Shown here: positions 36,381-47,379 of the stretch, piece after piece | Position numbering within the stretch: position 1 is the stretch's first letter | Layout of the letters: every line of letters starts with the position of its first letter | From: Citrobacter amalonaticus | Lineage (GTDB): Bacteria; Pseudomonadota; Gammaproteobacteria; Enterobacterales; Enterobacteriaceae | Direction of reading: 5' to 3' | Assembly: GCF_002918555.1 (NCBI RefSeq) | Contig: NZ_PQMB01000003.1 | Span: 815,485 to 879,484 of the forward strand | Length of the DNA stretch: 64,000 bases | Notes under the pieces: generated by a model | Databases searched by the model: none | What the model was told of the DNA's origin: nothing | The model's input: only the letters and a program-made list of their open reading frames with translations | Made by a program: the position numbers and the translations under genes

Positions 36381-37433
36381 TTGAGTAAAAATAAACTCTC
36401 CAAAGGCCAGCAGCGCCGCGTGAACGCGAATCACCAGCGTCGTCTTAAAACGTCTAAGGAGAAGCCCGACTACGATGACAACCTGTTTGGCGAAACCGCT
36501 GAAGGTATTGTCATCAGCCGTTTTGGCATGCATGCCGACGTTGAATCTGCCGATGGCGATATTCACCGCTGCAATATCCGCCGCACAATCCGCTCGCTGG
36601 TGACCGGCGACCGCGTGGTCTGGCGTCCAGGCAAAGCCGCGGCCGTTGGGGTCAACGTTAAGGGCATCGTCGAAGCGGTCCACGACAGGACATCGGTACT
36701 GACGCGCCCGGATTTTTATGATGGCGTGAAACCTATCGCCGCCAACATTGACCAAATCGTCATTGTCTCTGCCATTTTGCCGGAGCTATCGCTTAATATT
36801 ATCGATCGCTACCTGGTTGCCTGCGAAACCTTACAGGTTGAGCCTATTGTCGTCCTCAACAAAATCGATCTACTGGACGACGAAGGAATGGCATTTGTTA
36901 ACGAGCAAATGGATATCTACCGCAATATTGGCTACCGCGTGTTGATGGTTTCCAGCCACACGCAGGATGGCCTGAAGCCGCTGGAGGAGGCGCTGACTGA
37001 CCGTATCAGCATCTTTGCCGGACAGTCCGGCGTGGGCAAATCCAGCTTGCTGAATGCGCTGCTGGGCCTGAGGGAAGAAATTCTCACCAACGATGTCTCT
37101 GATAACTCTGGTCTTGGCCAGCACACCACCACCGCAGCGCGGCTGTACCATTTCCCACACGGCGGCGATGTGATTGACTCACCGGGCGTACGCGAGTTCG
37201 GCCTGTGGCATCTTGAGCCGGAACAAATCACCCAGGGCTTTGTCGAATTTCATGACTATTTAGGGCACTGCAAATACCGCGACTGTAAGCATGACACCGA
37301 CCCTGGCTGCGCCATCCGTGAAGCGGTAGAGAATGGAAAAATTGCGGAAACCCGTTTCGAAAATTATCACCGTATTCTTGAAACGATGTCGCAGGTAAAA
37401 ACGCGTAAAAACTTTTCTGATACGGATGACTGA
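36381..37433 (+). CDS. rsgA: small ribosomal subunit biogenesis GTPase RsgA
   Basis: A 350-residue circularly permuted GTPase that checks late 30S assembly. The N-terminal OB domain (about 35-105) is followed by the G domain in permuted order: G4 VLNKIDLL, then G1 [17 protein letters not shown], switch [10 protein letters not shown] and G3 [10 protein letters not shown]. The zinc motif Cys-X4-Cys-X-His-X5-Cys is seen in [15 protein letters not shown]. The TTG at 36381 is chosen: AGGAG stands 9 bases before it and the length equals E. coli's. Confidence 0.96.
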   Translation: MSKNKLSKGQQRRVNANHQRRLKTSKEKPDYDDNLFGETAEGIVISRFGMHADVESADGDIHRCNIRRTIRSLVTGDRVVWRPGKAAAVGVNVKGIVEAVHDRTSVLTRPDFYDGVKPIAANIDQIVIVSAILPELSLNIIDRYLVACETLQVEPIVVLNKIDLLDDEGMAFVNEQMDIYRNIGYRVLMVSSHTQDGLKPLEEALTDRISIFAGQSGVGKSSLLNALLGLREEILTNDVSDNSGLGQHTTTAARLYHFPHGGDVIDSPGVREFGLWHLEPEQITQGFVEFHDYLGHCKYRDCKHDTDPGCAIREAVENGKIAETRFENYHRILETMSQVKTRKNFSDTDD

Positions 37434-37474
37434 CAACTAAGCTAAGCGTCGTTAGAATCGTCCCCTTTTTTCAG

Positions 37475-37496
37475 GATCCGGCATGAACGCCGGATC
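37475..37496. other. hairpin in the rsgA-psd gap
   Basis: GATCCGGC (37475-37482) pairs exactly with GCCGGATC (37489-37496) around ATGAAC. It is 33 bases before the psd start, with no T-run, so it may shape the psd mRNA leader or weakly terminate rsgA transcription. Confidence 0.4.
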
Positions 37497-37528
37497 AGGA
37501 ACGACAGAACAATGGCCTGGAGGCTACC

Positions 37529-38512
37529 TTGTTAAACTCATTCAAACTTTCGCTACAATACATTCTGCCAAAACTATGGCTCACTCGCCTGGCGGGCTGG
37601 GGCGCGAGAAAGCGAGCGGGATGGTTAACTAAACTGGTTATCGACCTGTTCGTGAAGTACTACAAGGTTGATATGAAAGAGGCGCAGAAGCCGGATACCG
37701 CCAGCTATCGCACTTTTAACGATTTCTTCGTTCGCCCACTGCGCGACGACGTCCGTCCGGTGAATACCGATCCGAACGTACTGGTGATGCCCGCTGACGG
37801 CGTGATTAGCCAGCTTGGGAAAATCGAAGAAGATAAAATCCTGCAGGCAAAGGGGCACAACTACAGTCTGGAAGCGCTGCTGGCAGGAAACTACCTGATG
37901 GCAGATCTGTTCCGTAACGGTTCATTTGCCACCACCTATCTCTCGCCGCGTGACTATCACCGCGTACATATGCCATGTAACGGCATTCTGCGCGAGATGA
38001 TCTATGTGCCTGGCGATCTGTTCTCCGTCAATCACCTGACGGCGCAGAACGTGCCGAATCTGTTTGCCCGCAACGAACGCGTTATCTGCCTGTTTGATAC
38101 TGAATTTGGCCCAATGGCGCAAATTCTGGTGGGCGCGACCATCGTTGGCAGCATCGAAACCGTATGGGCGGGCACCATCACGCCGCCGCGTGAGGGCATC
38201 ATCAAGCGCTGGACCTGGCCTGCAGGCGAAGCAGAAGGCTCAGTCGCCCTGCTGAAAGGTCAGGAAATGGGCCGCTTCAAGCTGGGTTCAACGGTTATCA
38301 ACCTGTTTGCACCGGGCAAAGTCAATCTGGTCGAAGAATTACAAAGCCTGTCAGTGACTAAAATTGGCCAGCCGCTGGCTATCTCTACCGAAACATTTGT
38401 GGTGTCTGAAGCGGAACCCGCTCCGTTGCCTGAAGAAGAGATCAAAGCCGAACACGATGCCAACCCGCTGGTTGATAACAAACTGGTTGATGACAAAAAA
38501 GACGAAATCTAA
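37529..38512 (+). CDS. psd: phosphatidylserine decarboxylase proenzyme
   Basis: A 327-residue membrane-bound pyruvoyl enzyme that makes phosphatidylethanolamine. The self-cleavage site LGST (Ser around 254, in [13 protein letters not shown]) yields the alpha subunit with an N-terminal pyruvoyl group. Family residues in [11 protein letters not shown] are intact. The start is TTG, with CTGGAGGC upstream. The C-terminal tail carries an extra repeated piece, [12 protein letters not shown]. It is followed 52 bases later by mscM. Confidence 0.96.
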   Translation: MLNSFKLSLQYILPKLWLTRLAGWGARKRAGWLTKLVIDLFVKYYKVDMKEAQKPDTASYRTFNDFFVRPLRDDVRPVNTDPNVLVMPADGVISQLGKIEEDKILQAKGHNYSLEALLAGNYLMADLFRNGSFATTYLSPRDYHRVHMPCNGILREMIYVPGDLFSVNHLTAQNVPNLFARNERVICLFDTEFGPMAQILVGATIVGSIETVWAGTITPPREGIIKRWTWPAGEAEGSVALLKGQEMGRFKLGSTVINLFAPGKVNLVEELQSLSVTKIGQPLAISTETFVVSEAEPAPLPEEEIKAEHDANPLVDNKLVDDKKDEI

Positions 38513-38564
38513 TACATACTAAAAACCCTTCTGGTGGCTTCAAAACGGCTGAAAGGTAATTGGT

Positions 38565-41500
38565 ATGAAGGATACTGTTGTGCGCCTGATTATAACTTTC
38601 CTGATGGCCTGGTGCCTCAGCCTGGGGGCGTACGCTGCGACGGCCCCCGACGCCAAACAAATCGCCCAGGAACTGGAGCAGGCAAAAGCGGCAAAGCCCG
38701 CTCAGCCGGAGACCATTGAGGCACTCCAGTCTGCACTGAATGCGCTCGAGGAACGCAAAGGTTCCCTTGAGCGCATCGAACAATATCAGCAGGTTATCGA
38801 CAATTTCCCAAAAATGTCCGCTTCTCTGCGCTCGCAGTTGAGCAACCTGCGTGATGAACCGCGTAGCGTCTCTCCCGGCATGTCCACCGATACGCTGAAC
38901 CAGGAGATTCTCCAGGTCAGCAGCCAATTGCTGGATAAAACGCGTCAGGCGCAGCAGGAACAGGAACGCGCCCGGGAGATTGCCGACTCTCTAAGCCAGC
39001 TTCCGCAGCAGCAAACCGATGCCCGACGCCAGCTTAACGAAATTGAACGCCGTCTCGGTACCTCCACGGGTAATTCAGCGCTGAATCAGGCGCAAAATAT
39101 CAGTATGCAGGCGGAGTCCGCCAGGCTGAAAGCGCAAGTGGATGAGCTGGAGCTGGCACAGCTTTCAGCCAACAACCGTCAGGAGCTGGCGCGTATGCGT
39201 TCAGAGCTGGCGGAAAAACAGAGCCAGCAGCTTGACGCATATCTACAGGCATTACGTAATCAACTGAACAGTCAGCGCCAGCTGGAAGCCGAACGGGCGC
39301 TGGAAAGTACGGAACTGCTGGCAGAAAGCAGCGCCGACCTTCCACCGGATATCGTCGGGCAGTTCACCGTAAACCGCGAACTTTCAGCGGCACTTAACCA
39401 GCAGGCTCAGCGTATGGATCTGGTGGCATCCCAGCAGCGTCAGGCGGCCAGCCAGACATTGCAGGTTCGCCAGGCGCTGAACACCCTGCGTGAACAGTCG
39501 CAGTGGCTGGGCTCCTCCAATCTGTTGGGCGAGGCGCTGCGCGCGCAGGTCTCGCGACTGCCGGAAATGCCAAAGCCGCAACAGCTGGATACAGAAATGG
39601 CGCAGCTGCGCGTCCAGCGCCTGCGTTATGAAGACCAACTCAACAAGCAGCCGCAGCTGCGTCAGATTCACCAGGCTGACGGTCAGCCGCTCACCGCTGA
39701 GCAAAACCGTATTCTGGAAGCACAGCTGCGTACGCAGCGTGAGCTACTGAATTCCCTGCTGCAAGGCGGCGACACGTTGATTCTCGAATTGACCAAGCTG
39801 AAAGTGTCTAACAGCCAACTGGAAGACGCGCTCAAAGAGGTCAACGAAGCCACCCACCGCTATCTGTTCTGGACTTCCGACATTCGTCCGATGTCCTTCT
39901 CCTGGCCGCTGGAAATCGTCCAGGATCTGCGCCGCCTGATTTCGCTTGATACGTTCAGTCAGTTAGGCAAAGCCAGCGTGATGATGCTGACCAGCAGAGA
40001 GACCATTTTGCCGTTGTTCGCCGCGCTGATACTGGTCGGGTTCAGCATCTATTCCCGCAGATACTTCACTCGTTTCCTGGAGCGCTCGGCCGCCCGGGTT
40101 GGTAAGGTCACTCAGGATCACTTCTGGCTGACGCTGCGTACGGTCTTCTGGTCAATTCTCGTCGCCTCGCCGCTTCCCGTTTTGTGGATGACGCTCGGCT
40201 ACGGATTGCGTGAAGCCTGGCCTTACCCACTGGCCGTCGCGATTGGTGATGGCGTAACGGCGACGGTCCCTCTGCTTTGGGTGGTGATGATTTGTGCCGC
40301 CTTTGCCCGCCCGAATGGCCTGTTTATCGCCCACTTTGGCTGGCCGCGTGAACGCGTCACGCGGGCAATGCGCTATTACCTGATGAGCATCGGTCTTATC
40401 GTACCGCTGATTATGGCGCTCATCATGTTCGACAATCTCAACGATCGGGAATTCTCCGGCTCGCTCGGTCGCCTCTGTTTTATCCTGATTTCAGGTGCAT
40501 TAGCGCTGGTTACGCTGAGTCTCAAAAGAGCAGGTATTCCGCTGTATCTCGATAAAGAGGGCGGCGGCGACAACATCGTTAACCGTATGCTGTGGAACCT
40601 GATGATCGGCGCGCCGCTGGTCGCGATTCTGGCTGCCGCCGTGGGCTATCTGGCCACGTCACAGGCGCTACTCGCGCGTCTGGAGACCTCCGTCGCCATC
40701 TGGTTCCTGTTGCTGGTGATTTACCACGTAATACGCCGCTGGATGCTGATACAGCGGCGCAGGCTGGCGTTCGACCGCGCGAAGCACCGCCGGGCTGAGA
40801 TGCTGGCGCAGCGAGCACGTGGCGAAGAGGAAGTACACCACTCAAGCAGTCCGGAAGGGGCAATTGAAGTGGATGAGAGCGAGGTGGATCTCGACGCAAT
40901 CAGCGCACAGTCGCTGCGTCTGGTACGCTCTATTCTGATGCTCATCGCCCTGCTGTCGGTCATTGTGCTCTGGTCAGAAATTCATTCTGCTTTTGGCTTC
41001 CTGGAGAATATCTCGTTGTGGGATGTCACTTCCACAGTTCAGGGCGTGGAGAGTCTGGAGCCGATAACACTGGGGGCTGTGCTGATCGCCATTCTGGTGT
41101 TTATCATCACCACACAGCTGGTGCGTAATCTGCCGGCATTACTGGAACTCGCGCTATTACAGCACCTGGATCTGACGCCAGGTACCGGTTACGCCATCAC
41201 CACCATTACCAAATACCTGCTGATGTTAATTGGCGGGCTGGTCGGCTTCTCGATGATTGGTATTGAGTGGGCGAAGTTACAATGGCTGGTCGCCGCGCTC
41301 GGTGTTGGTCTGGGCTTTGGCTTACAGGAGATTTTCGCCAACTTTATATCGGGCCTGATCATTCTGTTTGAAAAACCGATTCGTATTGGCGACACGGTAA
41401 CCATTCGCGATCTCACCGGCAGCGTGACCAAAATCAACACCCGCGCCACCACCATCAGCGACTGGGACCGCAAAGAGATTATCGTGCCGAACAAAGCCTT

Positions 41501-41909
41501 TATCACCGAGCAGTTTATCAACTGGTCGCTGTCGGATTCGGTTACACGTGTGGTGCTGACCATCCCGGCGCCGTCCGATGCCAATAGCGAAGAGGTGACG
41601 CAAATTCTGCTTACCGCTGCGCGCCGCTGCTCGCTGGTGATCGACAATCCGGCCCCCGAGGTCTTCCTGGTGGATCTGCAACAGGGGATTCAAATCTTCG
41701 AGCTGCGTATCTACGCCGCGGAGATGGGACACCGTATGCCGCTGCGCCATGAAATCCACCAGTTGATTCTGGCGGGCTTCCATGAGCACGGTATCGATAT
41801 GCCGTTCCCACCGTTCCAGATGCGCCTGGAGAGTCTGGGTGGAACGAAAACACCTGCGGGAAGGACGCTCACCTCCGCCGGACGCGGACGTAAGGCGGGC
41901 AGTTTGTAA
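38565..41909 (+). CDS. mscM: miniconductance mechanosensitive channel MscM
   Basis: A 1114-residue MscK-type channel of the MscS superfamily that opens under membrane tension. Signal peptide of about 24 residues, a long coiled-coil periplasmic region (about 25-470, Gln- and Arg-rich), about ten membrane spans and the C-terminal MscS domain. The pore helix and beta domain are seen at GVGLGFGLQEIFANFISGLI and FEKPIRIGDTVTIRD. The ATG at 38565 has AAAGG 8 bases upstream; a GTG at 38580 with AAGGA is equally well placed and closer to the E. coli length. It follows psd and probably shares its promoter. Confidence 0.93.
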   Translation: MKDTVVRLIITFLMAWCLSLGAYAATAPDAKQIAQELEQAKAAKPAQPETIEALQSALNALEERKGSLERIEQYQQVIDNFPKMSASLRSQLSNLRDEPRSVSPGMSTDTLNQEILQVSSQLLDKTRQAQQEQERAREIADSLSQLPQQQTDARRQLNEIERRLGTSTGNSALNQAQNISMQAESARLKAQVDELELAQLSANNRQELARMRSELAEKQSQQLDAYLQALRNQLNSQRQLEAERALESTELLAESSADLPPDIVGQFTVNRELSAALNQQAQRMDLVASQQRQAASQTLQVRQALNTLREQSQWLGSSNLLGEALRAQVSRLPEMPKPQQLDTEMAQLRVQRLRYEDQLNKQPQLRQIHQADGQPLTAEQNRILEAQLRTQRELLNSLLQGGDTLILELTKLKVSNSQLEDALKEVNEATHRYLFWTSDIRPMSFSWPLEIVQDLRRLISLDTFSQLGKASVMMLTSRETILPLFAALILVGFSIYSRRYFTRFLERSAARVGKVTQDHFWLTLRTVFWSILVASPLPVLWMTLGYGLREAWPYPLAVAIGDGVTATVPLLWVVMICAAFARPNGLFIAHFGWPRERVTRAMRYYLMSIGLIVPLIMALIMFDNLNDREFSGSLGRLCFILISGALALVTLSLKRAGIPLYLDKEGGGDNIVNRMLWNLMIGAPLVAILAAAVGYLATSQALLARLETSVAIWFLLLVIYHVIRRWMLIQRRRLAFDRAKHRRAEMLAQRARGEEEVHHSSSPEGAIEVDESEVDLDAISAQSLRLVRSILMLIALLSVIVLWSEIHSAFGFLENISLWDVTSTVQGVESLEPITLGAVLIAILVFIITTQLVRNLPALLELALLQHLDLTPGTGYAITTITKYLLMLIGGLVGFSMIGIEWAKLQWLVAALGVGLGFGLQEIFANFISGLIILFEKPIRIGDTVTIRDLTGSVTKINTRATTISDWDRKEIIVPNKAFITEQFINWSLSDSVTRVVLTIPAPSDANSEEVTQILLTAARRCSLVIDNPAPEVFLVDLQQGIQIFELRIYAAEMGHRMPLRHEIHQLILAGFHEHGIDMPFPPFQMRLESLGGTKTPAGRTLTSAGRGRKAGSL

Positions 41910-42028
41910 TTTTGAGAGTGAACACATCAGATAGCGAAGAATAAACCGCCATAACCAAAAAGGCAGAAGCGCTGATAAAAAACAGATTCTGCCACCAATG
42001 GTCTTATTTTTTGAATAATCATTCTTCC

Positions 42029-42072
42029 ATATATCACTCAGAGCCTGACCCACCCGGCTCTGAGTGATATAT
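42029..42072. other. 17-bp perfect inverted repeat between mscM and epmA
   Basis: The arm at 42029-42045 (ATATATCACTCAGAGCC) is the exact reverse complement of 42056-42072, with loop TGACCCACCC. It lies between convergent genes. No T-run follows on either side, so it is not a textbook terminator. A weaker hairpin, GGCAGAA/TTCTGCC at 41962-41993 with TTTTTT further on, lies nearer the mscM stop. Confidence 0.85.
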
Positions 42073-42135
42073 CCAGAAATGCCTGAACAAAGTCGTGTGC
42101 GGTAGCGTTTTTAACGCTGCTACTGCACGGTATTA

Positions 42136-43113
42136 TCAGGCGCGATCGACCGTGAAGGCCATCACATCCGCAATCTGTTCCGCTCCCAGCGCCAGCATCA
42201 CCAGCCGATCGACGCCTAACGCCACCCCAGAGCAATCCGGCATACCGGCTTTCAGCGCGTCAAGAAGGTTATTGTCAATCGGGTGTTGCGGTAAACCACG
42301 CGCAGCGCGTTTACGGTTATCCTGTTCGAAGCGCTGTTGTTGCTCACGGGCATCGGTCAGCTCGTGGAAACCATTCGCCAGCTCAATACCTTTATAGTAA
42401 ACCTCAAAGCGTTCCGCGACGCGGTGATCTTCGGTACTGATTTGCGCCAGCGAGGCCTGACTTGCCGGAAAGTGGTAAACAAACGCGGGCTTCTCTTTAC
42501 CGATATGCGGCTCTACGCCCACGGTAAACAACAGCTGCAGCAGAGTATCCCTGTCTTCTTCGGTATCGGCAATGTTACTGAGATCCAGCTTCGCCGCCAC
42601 TTCTCGCAGTTGCGCTTTGTCAACAGACAGCGGGTCAATCTCCAGATGACGCTGGAAAGCCTGCTGATAAGAGAGGCTTTCCGCAGCCGGACATTCGAGA
42701 ACCTGCTGTAGCAGATCGTCAACTTCATTCATCAGCCGGTACATGTCGTAATGTGGGCGATACCATTCGAGCATGGTGAATTCCGGGTTGTGATGACGTC
42801 CCATCTCTTCATTACGGAAACTACGACACAGTTGATAGACAGGCCCACACCCCGCCGCCAACAGGCGCTTCATGTGGTACTCCGGGCTGGTCATTAACCA
42901 GAGGCTCATTCCCTGTGAGTGGCCGGGGCCGACGAAACGCGTTTCGAACGGGAACAGATGGATATCCGTAACCGTCGCCTGGCTCATGCAAGGCGTCTCA
43001 ACCTCCAGCACTCCACGGTCGGCAAAGAAACGACGGATCTCCGTCATAATTGCCGCACGTTTTAACAGGTTAGGGATGGACGCGCTCGGCTGCCAGGTTG
43101 CCGTTTCGCTCAT
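42136..43113 (-). CDS. epmA: EF-P--(R)-beta-lysine ligase EpmA
   Basis: A 325-residue paralogue of the class II lysyl-tRNA synthetase core that attaches (R)-beta-lysine to Lys34 of EF-P. Class II motif 2 lies in [20 protein letters not shown] and motif 3 in [15 protein letters not shown]. It has no anticodon-binding domain, as in known EpmA. Formerly poxA/genX/yjeA. Its partners efp and epmB lie 6 kb away. Divergent from frdA. Confidence 0.97.
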   Translation of the reverse strand: MSETATWQPSASIPNLLKRAAIMTEIRRFFADRGVLEVETPCMSQATVTDIHLFPFETRFVGPGHSQGMSLWLMTSPEYHMKRLLAAGCGPVYQLCRSFRNEEMGRHHNPEFTMLEWYRPHYDMYRLMNEVDDLLQQVLECPAAESLSYQQAFQRHLEIDPLSVDKAQLREVAAKLDLSNIADTEEDRDTLLQLLFTVGVEPHIGKEKPAFVYHFPASQASLAQISTEDHRVAERFEVYYKGIELANGFHELTDAREQQQRFEQDNRKRAARGLPQHPIDNNLLDALKAGMPDCSGVALGVDRLVMLALGAEQIADVMAFTVDRA

Positions 43114-43447
43114 GATACTTTCTCCGATTTAAGACAAGGGCACGAAGTCTACTCGTATCGATTCAGAGAGACAAATTTTGCACGGGAATAACACGGGAAT
43201 AAATAGTGTGATCTGGGTAGTTAAAAAACTGCGGTTCAATGGTTTAGTAATTAAATTAATCAAAATCCATGATAATTCAGGCCTGTGATACGCTAAAAAA
43301 ATCGAACACGTCAAATTTCCCCAACATCCCTCAGACTATACTGTTGTACCTATAAAGGAGCAGTGGAATCGCATTCGCAGCCCGCCGCTTTCAGGCTCTT
43401 CGTCTGACTGGCGAGGTTACGGAATAACAACAATCTGGAGGAATGTC
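43114..43447. promoter_or_regulatory. epmA-frdA divergent control region
   Basis: This 334-bp gap holds both promoters. The frdA -10 region is TATACT at 43337-43342. An imperfect FNR-like dyad (ATCGAACACGTCAA, 43301-43314) is centred about 41 bases before the expected start point, the position used by FNR-activated promoters. In E. coli frdABCD is activated by FNR and repressed by NarL in nitrate. The frdA ribosome-binding site CTGGAGGAA is at 43435-43443. Confidence 0.55.
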
Positions 43448-45232
43448 GTGCAAACCTTTCATGCCGATCTTGCCATAATTGGCGCCGGTGGCGCGGGATT
43501 ACGTGCTGCAATAGCTGCCGCGCAGGCAAATCCAAACGCTAAAATCGCACTAATCTCAAAAGTGTACCCAATGCGCAGCCACACCGTTGCTGCCGAAGGG
43601 GGTTCAGCCGCTGTCGCTCAGGATCATGACAGCTTCGACTACCATTTTCACGATACGGTAGCGGGTGGAGACTGGCTATGTGAACAGGATGTCGTGGATT
43701 ACTTTGTCCACCACTGTCCAACTGAAATGACCCAACTGGAGCAATGGGGCTGTCCGTGGAGTCGTCGTCCGGACGGCAGCGTCAACGTACGTCGCTTCGG
43801 CGGTATGAAAATTGAGCGTACCTGGTTTGCTGCGGATAAAACCGGCTTCCATATGCTGCATACCCTGTTCCAGACCTCCCTGCAGTTCCCACAAATCCAA
43901 CGCTTTGATGAGCATTTCGTCCTGGATATCCTGGTCGATGATGGTCATGCTCGTGGTCTGGTGGCGATGAACATGATGGAAGGCACTCTGGTGCAGATCC
44001 GCGCGAATGCCGTGGTCATGGCAACCGGCGGCGCAGGCCGCGTGTATCGCTACAACACCAACGGCGGCATCGTCACCGGTGACGGCATGGGCATGGCGCT
44101 GAGCCACGGCGTTCCACTGCGTGATATGGAATTCGTTCAGTATCACCCAACCGGTCTGCCGGGTTCCGGTATCCTGATGACCGAAGGCTGCCGTGGTGAA
44201 GGCGGCATTCTGGTCAACAAAGATGGCTACCGCTACCTGCAGGATTACGGCATGGGTCCGGAAACTCCGCTGGGCGAGCCGAAGAACAAATATATGGAAC
44301 TGGGTCCGCGCGACAAAGTTTCTCAGGCGTTCTGGCATGAGTGGCGCAAAGGCAACACCATTTCCACACCGCGTGGCGATGTGGTTCACCTTGACCTGCG
44401 TCACCTGGGCGAGAAAAAACTGCTCGAACGTTTACCGTTTATCTGCGAGCTGGCGAAAGCCTATGTGGGTGTCGATCCGGTGAAAGAGCCGATCCCGGTA
44501 CGTCCGACCGCGCACTACACCATGGGCGGTATCGAAACCGATCAGAGCTGCGAAACCCGTATAAAAGGTCTGTTCGCCGTTGGCGAGTGCTCTTCTGTGG
44601 GTCTGCACGGCGCTAACCGTCTGGGGTCTAACTCACTGGCCGAACTGGTGGTCTTTGGCCGTCTGGCTGGTGAACAGGCGATGGAGCGTGCGGCGACAGC
44701 CGGTACGGCTAACGATGCCGCACTGGACGCACAAGTTGCCGGCGTTGAACAACGTCTGAAAGACCTGGTTAATCAGGAAGGTAACGAGAACTGGGCAAAA
44801 ATCCGCGACGAAATGGGTATCTCTATGGAAGAAGGTTGCGGTATCTACCGTACGCCGGAACTCATGCAGAAAACCGTGGATAAGCTGGCTGAGCTACAGG
44901 AACGCTTCAAACGCGTCCGTATCACCGATACTTCCAGCGTCTTTAATACCGACCTGCTGTACACCATCGAGCTGGGTCATGGTCTGAACGTGGCTGAATG
45001 TATGGCGCACTCTGCGCTGGCACGTAAGGAATCACGCGGTGCGCACCAGCGTCTGGACGAAGGCTGCACCGAGCGTGATGACGTCAACTTCCTCAAACAC
45101 ACCCTCGCCTTCCGCGATGCTGATGGCGCGACCCGCCTGGAATACAGCGACGTGAAGATCACAACTCTGCCACCAGCAAAACGTGTTTACGGTGGTGAAG
45201 CGGAAGCTGCCGAGAAGAAGGAGAAGGCGTAA
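43448..45232 (+). CDS. frdA: fumarate reductase flavoprotein subunit
   Basis: A 594-residue catalytic subunit that reduces fumarate to succinate in anaerobic respiration, at the cytoplasmic face. FAD is bound at [14 protein letters not shown] (about 11-24) and covalently at the His of [13 protein letters not shown]. Active-site segments are [31 protein letters not shown] and [20 protein letters not shown]. The start is GTG, with GGAGGAAT upstream. The tail is about eight residues shorter than in E. coli. Its stop overlaps the frdB ATG. Confidence 0.97.
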   Translation: MQTFHADLAIIGAGGAGLRAAIAAAQANPNAKIALISKVYPMRSHTVAAEGGSAAVAQDHDSFDYHFHDTVAGGDWLCEQDVVDYFVHHCPTEMTQLEQWGCPWSRRPDGSVNVRRFGGMKIERTWFAADKTGFHMLHTLFQTSLQFPQIQRFDEHFVLDILVDDGHARGLVAMNMMEGTLVQIRANAVVMATGGAGRVYRYNTNGGIVTGDGMGMALSHGVPLRDMEFVQYHPTGLPGSGILMTEGCRGEGGILVNKDGYRYLQDYGMGPETPLGEPKNKYMELGPRDKVSQAFWHEWRKGNTISTPRGDVVHLDLRHLGEKKLLERLPFICELAKAYVGVDPVKEPIPVRPTAHYTMGGIETDQSCETRIKGLFAVGECSSVGLHGANRLGSNSLAELVVFGRLAGEQAMERAATAGTANDAALDAQVAGVEQRLKDLVNQEGNENWAKIRDEMGISMEEGCGIYRTPELMQKTVDKLAELQERFKRVRITDTSSVFNTDLLYTIELGHGLNVAECMAHSALARKESRGAHQRLDEGCTERDDVNFLKHTLAFRDADGATRLEYSDVKITTLPPAKRVYGGEAEAAEKKEKA

Positions 45233-45966
45233 TGTCTGAGATGAAAAAGCTGAAAGTTGAGGTGGTGCGCTACAATCCGGAAACCGACACCGCGCCGCAC
45301 AGTGCTTTCTACGAAGTGCCTTATGATGAAACAACGTCTCTCCTGGATGCGTTGGGCTACATCAAAGATAACCTGGCGCCAGACCTGAGCTATCGCTGGT
45401 CCTGCCGTATGGCGATCTGCGGCTCTTGCGGCATGATGGTCAACAATGTGCCAAAACTGGCGTGTAAAACCTTCCTGCGTGAATACACCCAGGGTATGAA
45501 GGTTGAAGCCCTTGGGAATTTCCCGATTGAGCGCGATTTGGTTGTCGACATGACGCACTTTATCGAAAGCCTGGAAGCGATCAAACCATACATTATCGGC
45601 AACTCGCGCACGCCGGATCAGGGTCCAAATACCCAGACTCCAGCGCAAATGGCGAAGTATCACCAGTTCTCTGGTTGCATCAACTGTGGTCTGTGCTATG
45701 CCGCCTGCCCGCAGTTCGGCCTGAACCCTGAGTTCATCGGTCCGGCTGCGATTACGCTGGCGCATCGTTACAACGAAGATAGCCGTGACCACGGTAAGAA
45801 AGAGCGTATGGCGCAGTTGAACAGTCCGAACGGCGTATGGACCTGTACTTTTGTGGGCTACTGCTCCGAAGTCTGTCCGAAACACGTCGATCCGGCTGCG
45901 GCCATTCAACAGGGTAAAGTGGAAAGCTCGAAAGACTTTCTTATCGCCACCCTGAAACCACGCTAA
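45232..45966 (+). CDS. frdB: fumarate reductase iron-sulfur subunit
   Basis: A 244-residue electron-transfer subunit with three iron-sulfur clusters. The [2Fe-2S] ligands lie in [12 protein letters not shown] and LACKTF; the [4Fe-4S] and [3Fe-4S] ligands lie in [12 protein letters not shown] and [13 protein letters not shown]. It links FrdA to the membrane anchors. The ATG overlaps the frdA stop (TAATG), so translation is coupled. Confidence 0.98.
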   Translation: MSEMKKLKVEVVRYNPETDTAPHSAFYEVPYDETTSLLDALGYIKDNLAPDLSYRWSCRMAICGSCGMMVNNVPKLACKTFLREYTQGMKVEALGNFPIERDLVVDMTHFIESLEAIKPYIIGNSRTPDQGPNTQTPAQMAKYHQFSGCINCGLCYAACPQFGLNPEFIGPAAITLAHRYNEDSRDHGKKERMAQLNSPNGVWTCTFVGYCSEVCPKHVDPAAAIQQGKVESSKDFLIATLKPR

Positions 45967-45976
45967 GGAGTGCAAC

Positions 45977-46372
45977 ATGACGACTAAACGCAAACCCTAT
46001 GTGCGGCCAATGACGTCCACCTGGTGGAAAAAACTGCCGTTTTATCGCTTTTACATGCTGCGCGAAGGCACAGCGGTTCCGGCTGTCTGGTTCAGCATTG
46101 AGCTGATTTTCGGCCTTTTCGCGCTCAAGCACGGCGCGGAATCCTGGATGGGGTTCGTCGACTTCCTGCAAAATCCGGTGGTGGTGATCCTCAACCTGAT
46201 CGCCCTGGCGGCAGCAATTCTGCACACCAAAACCTGGTTTGAACTGGCGCCAAAAGCAGCGAACATTATTGTAAAAGACGAAAAAATGGGTCCGGAGCCA
46301 ATTATCAAAGGTCTCTGGGTGGTTACTGCGGTTGCGACCGTAGTCATTCTGTATGTTGCCCTGTACTGGTAA
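45977..46372 (+). CDS. frdC: fumarate reductase membrane anchor subunit FrdC
   Basis: A 131-residue anchor with three membrane spans that, with FrdD, holds FrdAB at the membrane and binds menaquinol. Begins [22 protein letters not shown], a typical FrdC cytoplasmic start. It is 10 bases after frdB and 10 bases before frdD. Confidence 0.97.
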   Translation: MTTKRKPYVRPMTSTWWKKLPFYRFYMLREGTAVPAVWFSIELIFGLFALKHGAESWMGFVDFLQNPVVVILNLIALAAAILHTKTWFELAPKAANIIVKDEKMGPEPIIKGLWVVTAVATVVILYVALYW

Positions 46373-46382
46373 GGAGTCCGGG

Positions 46383-46742
46383 ATGATTAATCCAAATCCA
46401 AAACGCTCTGACGAACCCGTATTCTGGGGCCTGTTCGGTGCAGGTGGTATGTGGGGCGCGATCGTTGCGCCGGTCATGGTTCTGTTGGTTGGCATTATGC
46501 TGCCACTGGGACTTTTCCCCGGCGATGCCCTGAGCTATGAACGCGTGCTGGCGTTTGCCCAGAGCTTCATTGGCCGTGCGTTCCTGTTCCTGATGATCGT
46601 TCTGCCGCTGTGGTGTGGCTTACACCGTATGCACCACGCGATGCATGACCTGAAAATTCACGTGCCGGCTGGCAAGTGGGTCTTCTATGGCCTGGCGGCG
46701 ATCCTGACCGTTGTAACCGTGATCGGTATCCTTACGGTATAA
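46383..46742 (+). CDS. frdD: fumarate reductase membrane anchor subunit FrdD
   Basis: A 119-residue anchor with three spans, starting [22 protein letters not shown] and with the quinone-site region [17 protein letters not shown]. The ATG at 46383 follows GGAGTCCGGG. It is the last frd gene and is followed by a strong terminator. In E. coli ampC follows here; in this window blc does. Confidence 0.97.
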   Translation: MINPNPKRSDEPVFWGLFGAGGMWGAIVAPVMVLLVGIMLPLGLFPGDALSYERVLAFAQSFIGRAFLFLMIVLPLWCGLHRMHHAMHDLKIHVPAGKWVFYGLAAILTVVTVIGILTV

Positions 46743-46748
46743 CGGTAT

Positions 46749-46784
46749 ACGCCCTCTTATTTTTCGAATGAGAGGGCGTTTTTT
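46749..46784 (+). terminator. frdABCD terminator
   Basis: ACGCCCTCT pairs with AGAGGGCGT and is followed by TTTTTT. In E. coli the matching structure doubles as the ampC attenuator; here no ampC follows. Confidence 0.93.
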
Positions 46785-46848
46785 CTCTTCCACCTCTTAT
46801 TTTCCCCGCAAGGCTCTACACTTAGGTAAAAAACCTAAGGAAAATATT

Positions 46849-47379
46849 ATGCGCCTGCTTCCCATCGTTGCCGCCGTCACCGCAGCGTTTCTGGTCGTTG
46901 CCTGTAGCACTCCCACACCGCCTAAGGGCGTTACCGTCGTGAATAACTTTGATGCGAAACGTTATCTCGGTACCTGGTATGAAATTGCGCGGTTTGATCA
47001 TCGTTTCGAGCGCGGACTGGAAAAAGTCACCGCAACCTATAGTCAGCGGGACGACGGCGGACTGAACGTGGTCAACAAAGGCTATAACCCGGACAGGGAA
47101 ATGTGGCAGAAAAGTGAAGGGAAGGCCTATTTTACCGGCGACCCCGGCCGTGCAGCGCTCAAGGTTTCATTCTTCGGCCCCTTCTATGGCGGATATAACA
47201 TCATTGCGCTCGACAGAGAGTATCGTCACGCGCTGGTCTGCGGCCCGGATCGCGATTACCTGTGGATACTCTCACGCACGCCGACCATTTCTGATGAAAT
47301 AAAGCAGCAGATGCTGGCCGTCGCGACCCGGGAAGGCTTTGATATCAGTAAACTAATCTGGGTGGAACAGCCCCATTAA
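46849..47379 (+). CDS. blc: outer-membrane lipocalin Blc
   Basis: A 176-residue bacterial lipocalin anchored in the outer membrane. The signal peptide ends in a lipobox (FLVVAC, Cys around 19). The lipocalin signature [19 protein letters not shown] lies near residue 40-58, and the later [12 protein letters not shown] is a family strand. It binds lysophospholipids and is sigma-S-induced in E. coli. The start at 46849 has CTAAGGAAAA upstream. It ends four bases into sugE on the other strand. Confidence 0.95.
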   Translation: MRLLPIVAAVTAAFLVVACSTPTPPKGVTVVNNFDAKRYLGTWYEIARFDHRFERGLEKVTATYSQRDDGGLNVVNKGYNPDREMWQKSEGKAYFTGDPGRAALKVSFFGPFYGGYNIIALDREYRHALVCGPDRDYLWILSRTPTISDEIKQQMLAVATREGFDISKLIWVEQPH

